In this document: piece by piece, positions 63,894 to 64,000 of the stretch | How the letters are laid out: every line of letters begins with the position of its first letter | Numbering within the stretch: the first letter of the stretch is position 1 | Origin: Citrobacter freundii ATCC 8090 = MTCC 1658 = NBRC 12681 | GTDB lineage: Bacteria > Pseudomonadota > Gammaproteobacteria > Enterobacterales > Enterobacteriaceae | Assembly (NCBI RefSeq): GCF_011064845.1 | Contig: NZ_CP049015.1 | Coordinates: 3,410,001 to 3,474,000 of the forward strand | Length of the DNA: 64,000 nt | Reading direction: 5' to 3' | Made by a program: the position numbers and the translations under genes | The notes under the pieces: model-generated | Told to the model about the DNA's origin: nothing | Database searches by the model: none | What the model saw: only the letters and a program-made list of their open reading frames with translations

Positions 63894-64000
63894 CCAGTGC
63901 TAAAGGAGTAACGGTTTTATATACCGTTTGATGATTTGAAAGTTGAAAAGAGAATAAGAGAATCCCTCCCCACATCGAGTGAGGAGGAGACCGGCATCAA

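Overview
The window is a continuous stretch of an enterobacterial chromosome (Enterobacteriaceae, gamma-proteobacteria). Nearly every gene can be recognised from the E. coli K-12 / Salmonella backbone between fadL and cysP. The gene content mixes the two. The pgtABCP phosphoglycerate system, ipdC, ptsJ and the GATase yfeJ are known from Salmonella and Citrobacter. The fryABC-ypdEF, pyrSR (ypdAB) and xapABR blocks are familiar from E. coli. The omptin gene pgtE, which adjoins pgtA in Salmonella, is missing. A Citrobacter-like genome is the best guess. This is an inference from gene content, not from an alignment.

Layout: (1) 1-4.3 kb: yfcZ, fadL (long-chain fatty acid channel), mlaA (outer-membrane lipid asymmetry), yfdC and tRNA-Arg(CCU). 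(2) 4.3-8 kb is an accessory patch: a lone gene with two winged-helix-like repeats beside the tRNA, a NIT-domain chemoreceptor behind a near-perfect flagellar sigma-28 promoter, and a DUF2058 protein. (3) 8-14.3 kb: pgtA-pgtB-pgtC (signalling) divergent from pgtP (transporter). (4) 14.4-22.1 kb: yfdY, cold-type acyltransferase lpxP, an LprI-family protein, the 23-residue YpdK behind a structured leader, alaC, and the pyruvate-sensing pyrS/pyrR pair with ypdC. (5) 22.1-30.3 kb: a cupin gene, a 59-codon orphan ORF, the fry PTS with two peptidases, and glk. (6) 30.5-37.9 kb: yfeO, ipdC, an aldo/keto reductase, ypeC, mntH with MntR and Fur sites, and nupC. (7) 38-41.3 kb: two tRNA-Ala, yfeC, yfeD, gltX, three tRNA-Val and one tRNA-Lys. 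(8) 41.4-49.5 kb: xapR-xapB-xapA, an FlxA-like gene with its own sigma-28 promoter, yfeR/yfeH, ypeB and ligA. (9) 49.5-64 kb: zipA, cysZ, cysK, ptsH-ptsI-crr, a vitamin B6 salvage locus (pdxK and its MocR regulator ptsJ), yfeJ, cysM and cysPUWA.

How the genes work together: much of the window concerns carbon flux around PEP and pyruvate (ptsHI-crr, fry PTS, glk, pyrSR, alaC, ipdC, pgt). A second theme is sulfate uptake and cysteine synthesis (cysPUWA, cysM, cysK, cysZ). Two sigma-28 promoters tie a chemoreceptor and an FlxA-like protein to flagellar expression.

No CRISPR array, complete prophage, insertion sequence or obvious novel multi-gene system was found. The most unusual items are the tandem-wHTH gene at the tRNA-Arg site, the degenerate AAA+ domain of PgtA, the structured leader before ypdK, and the FlxA-like gene.
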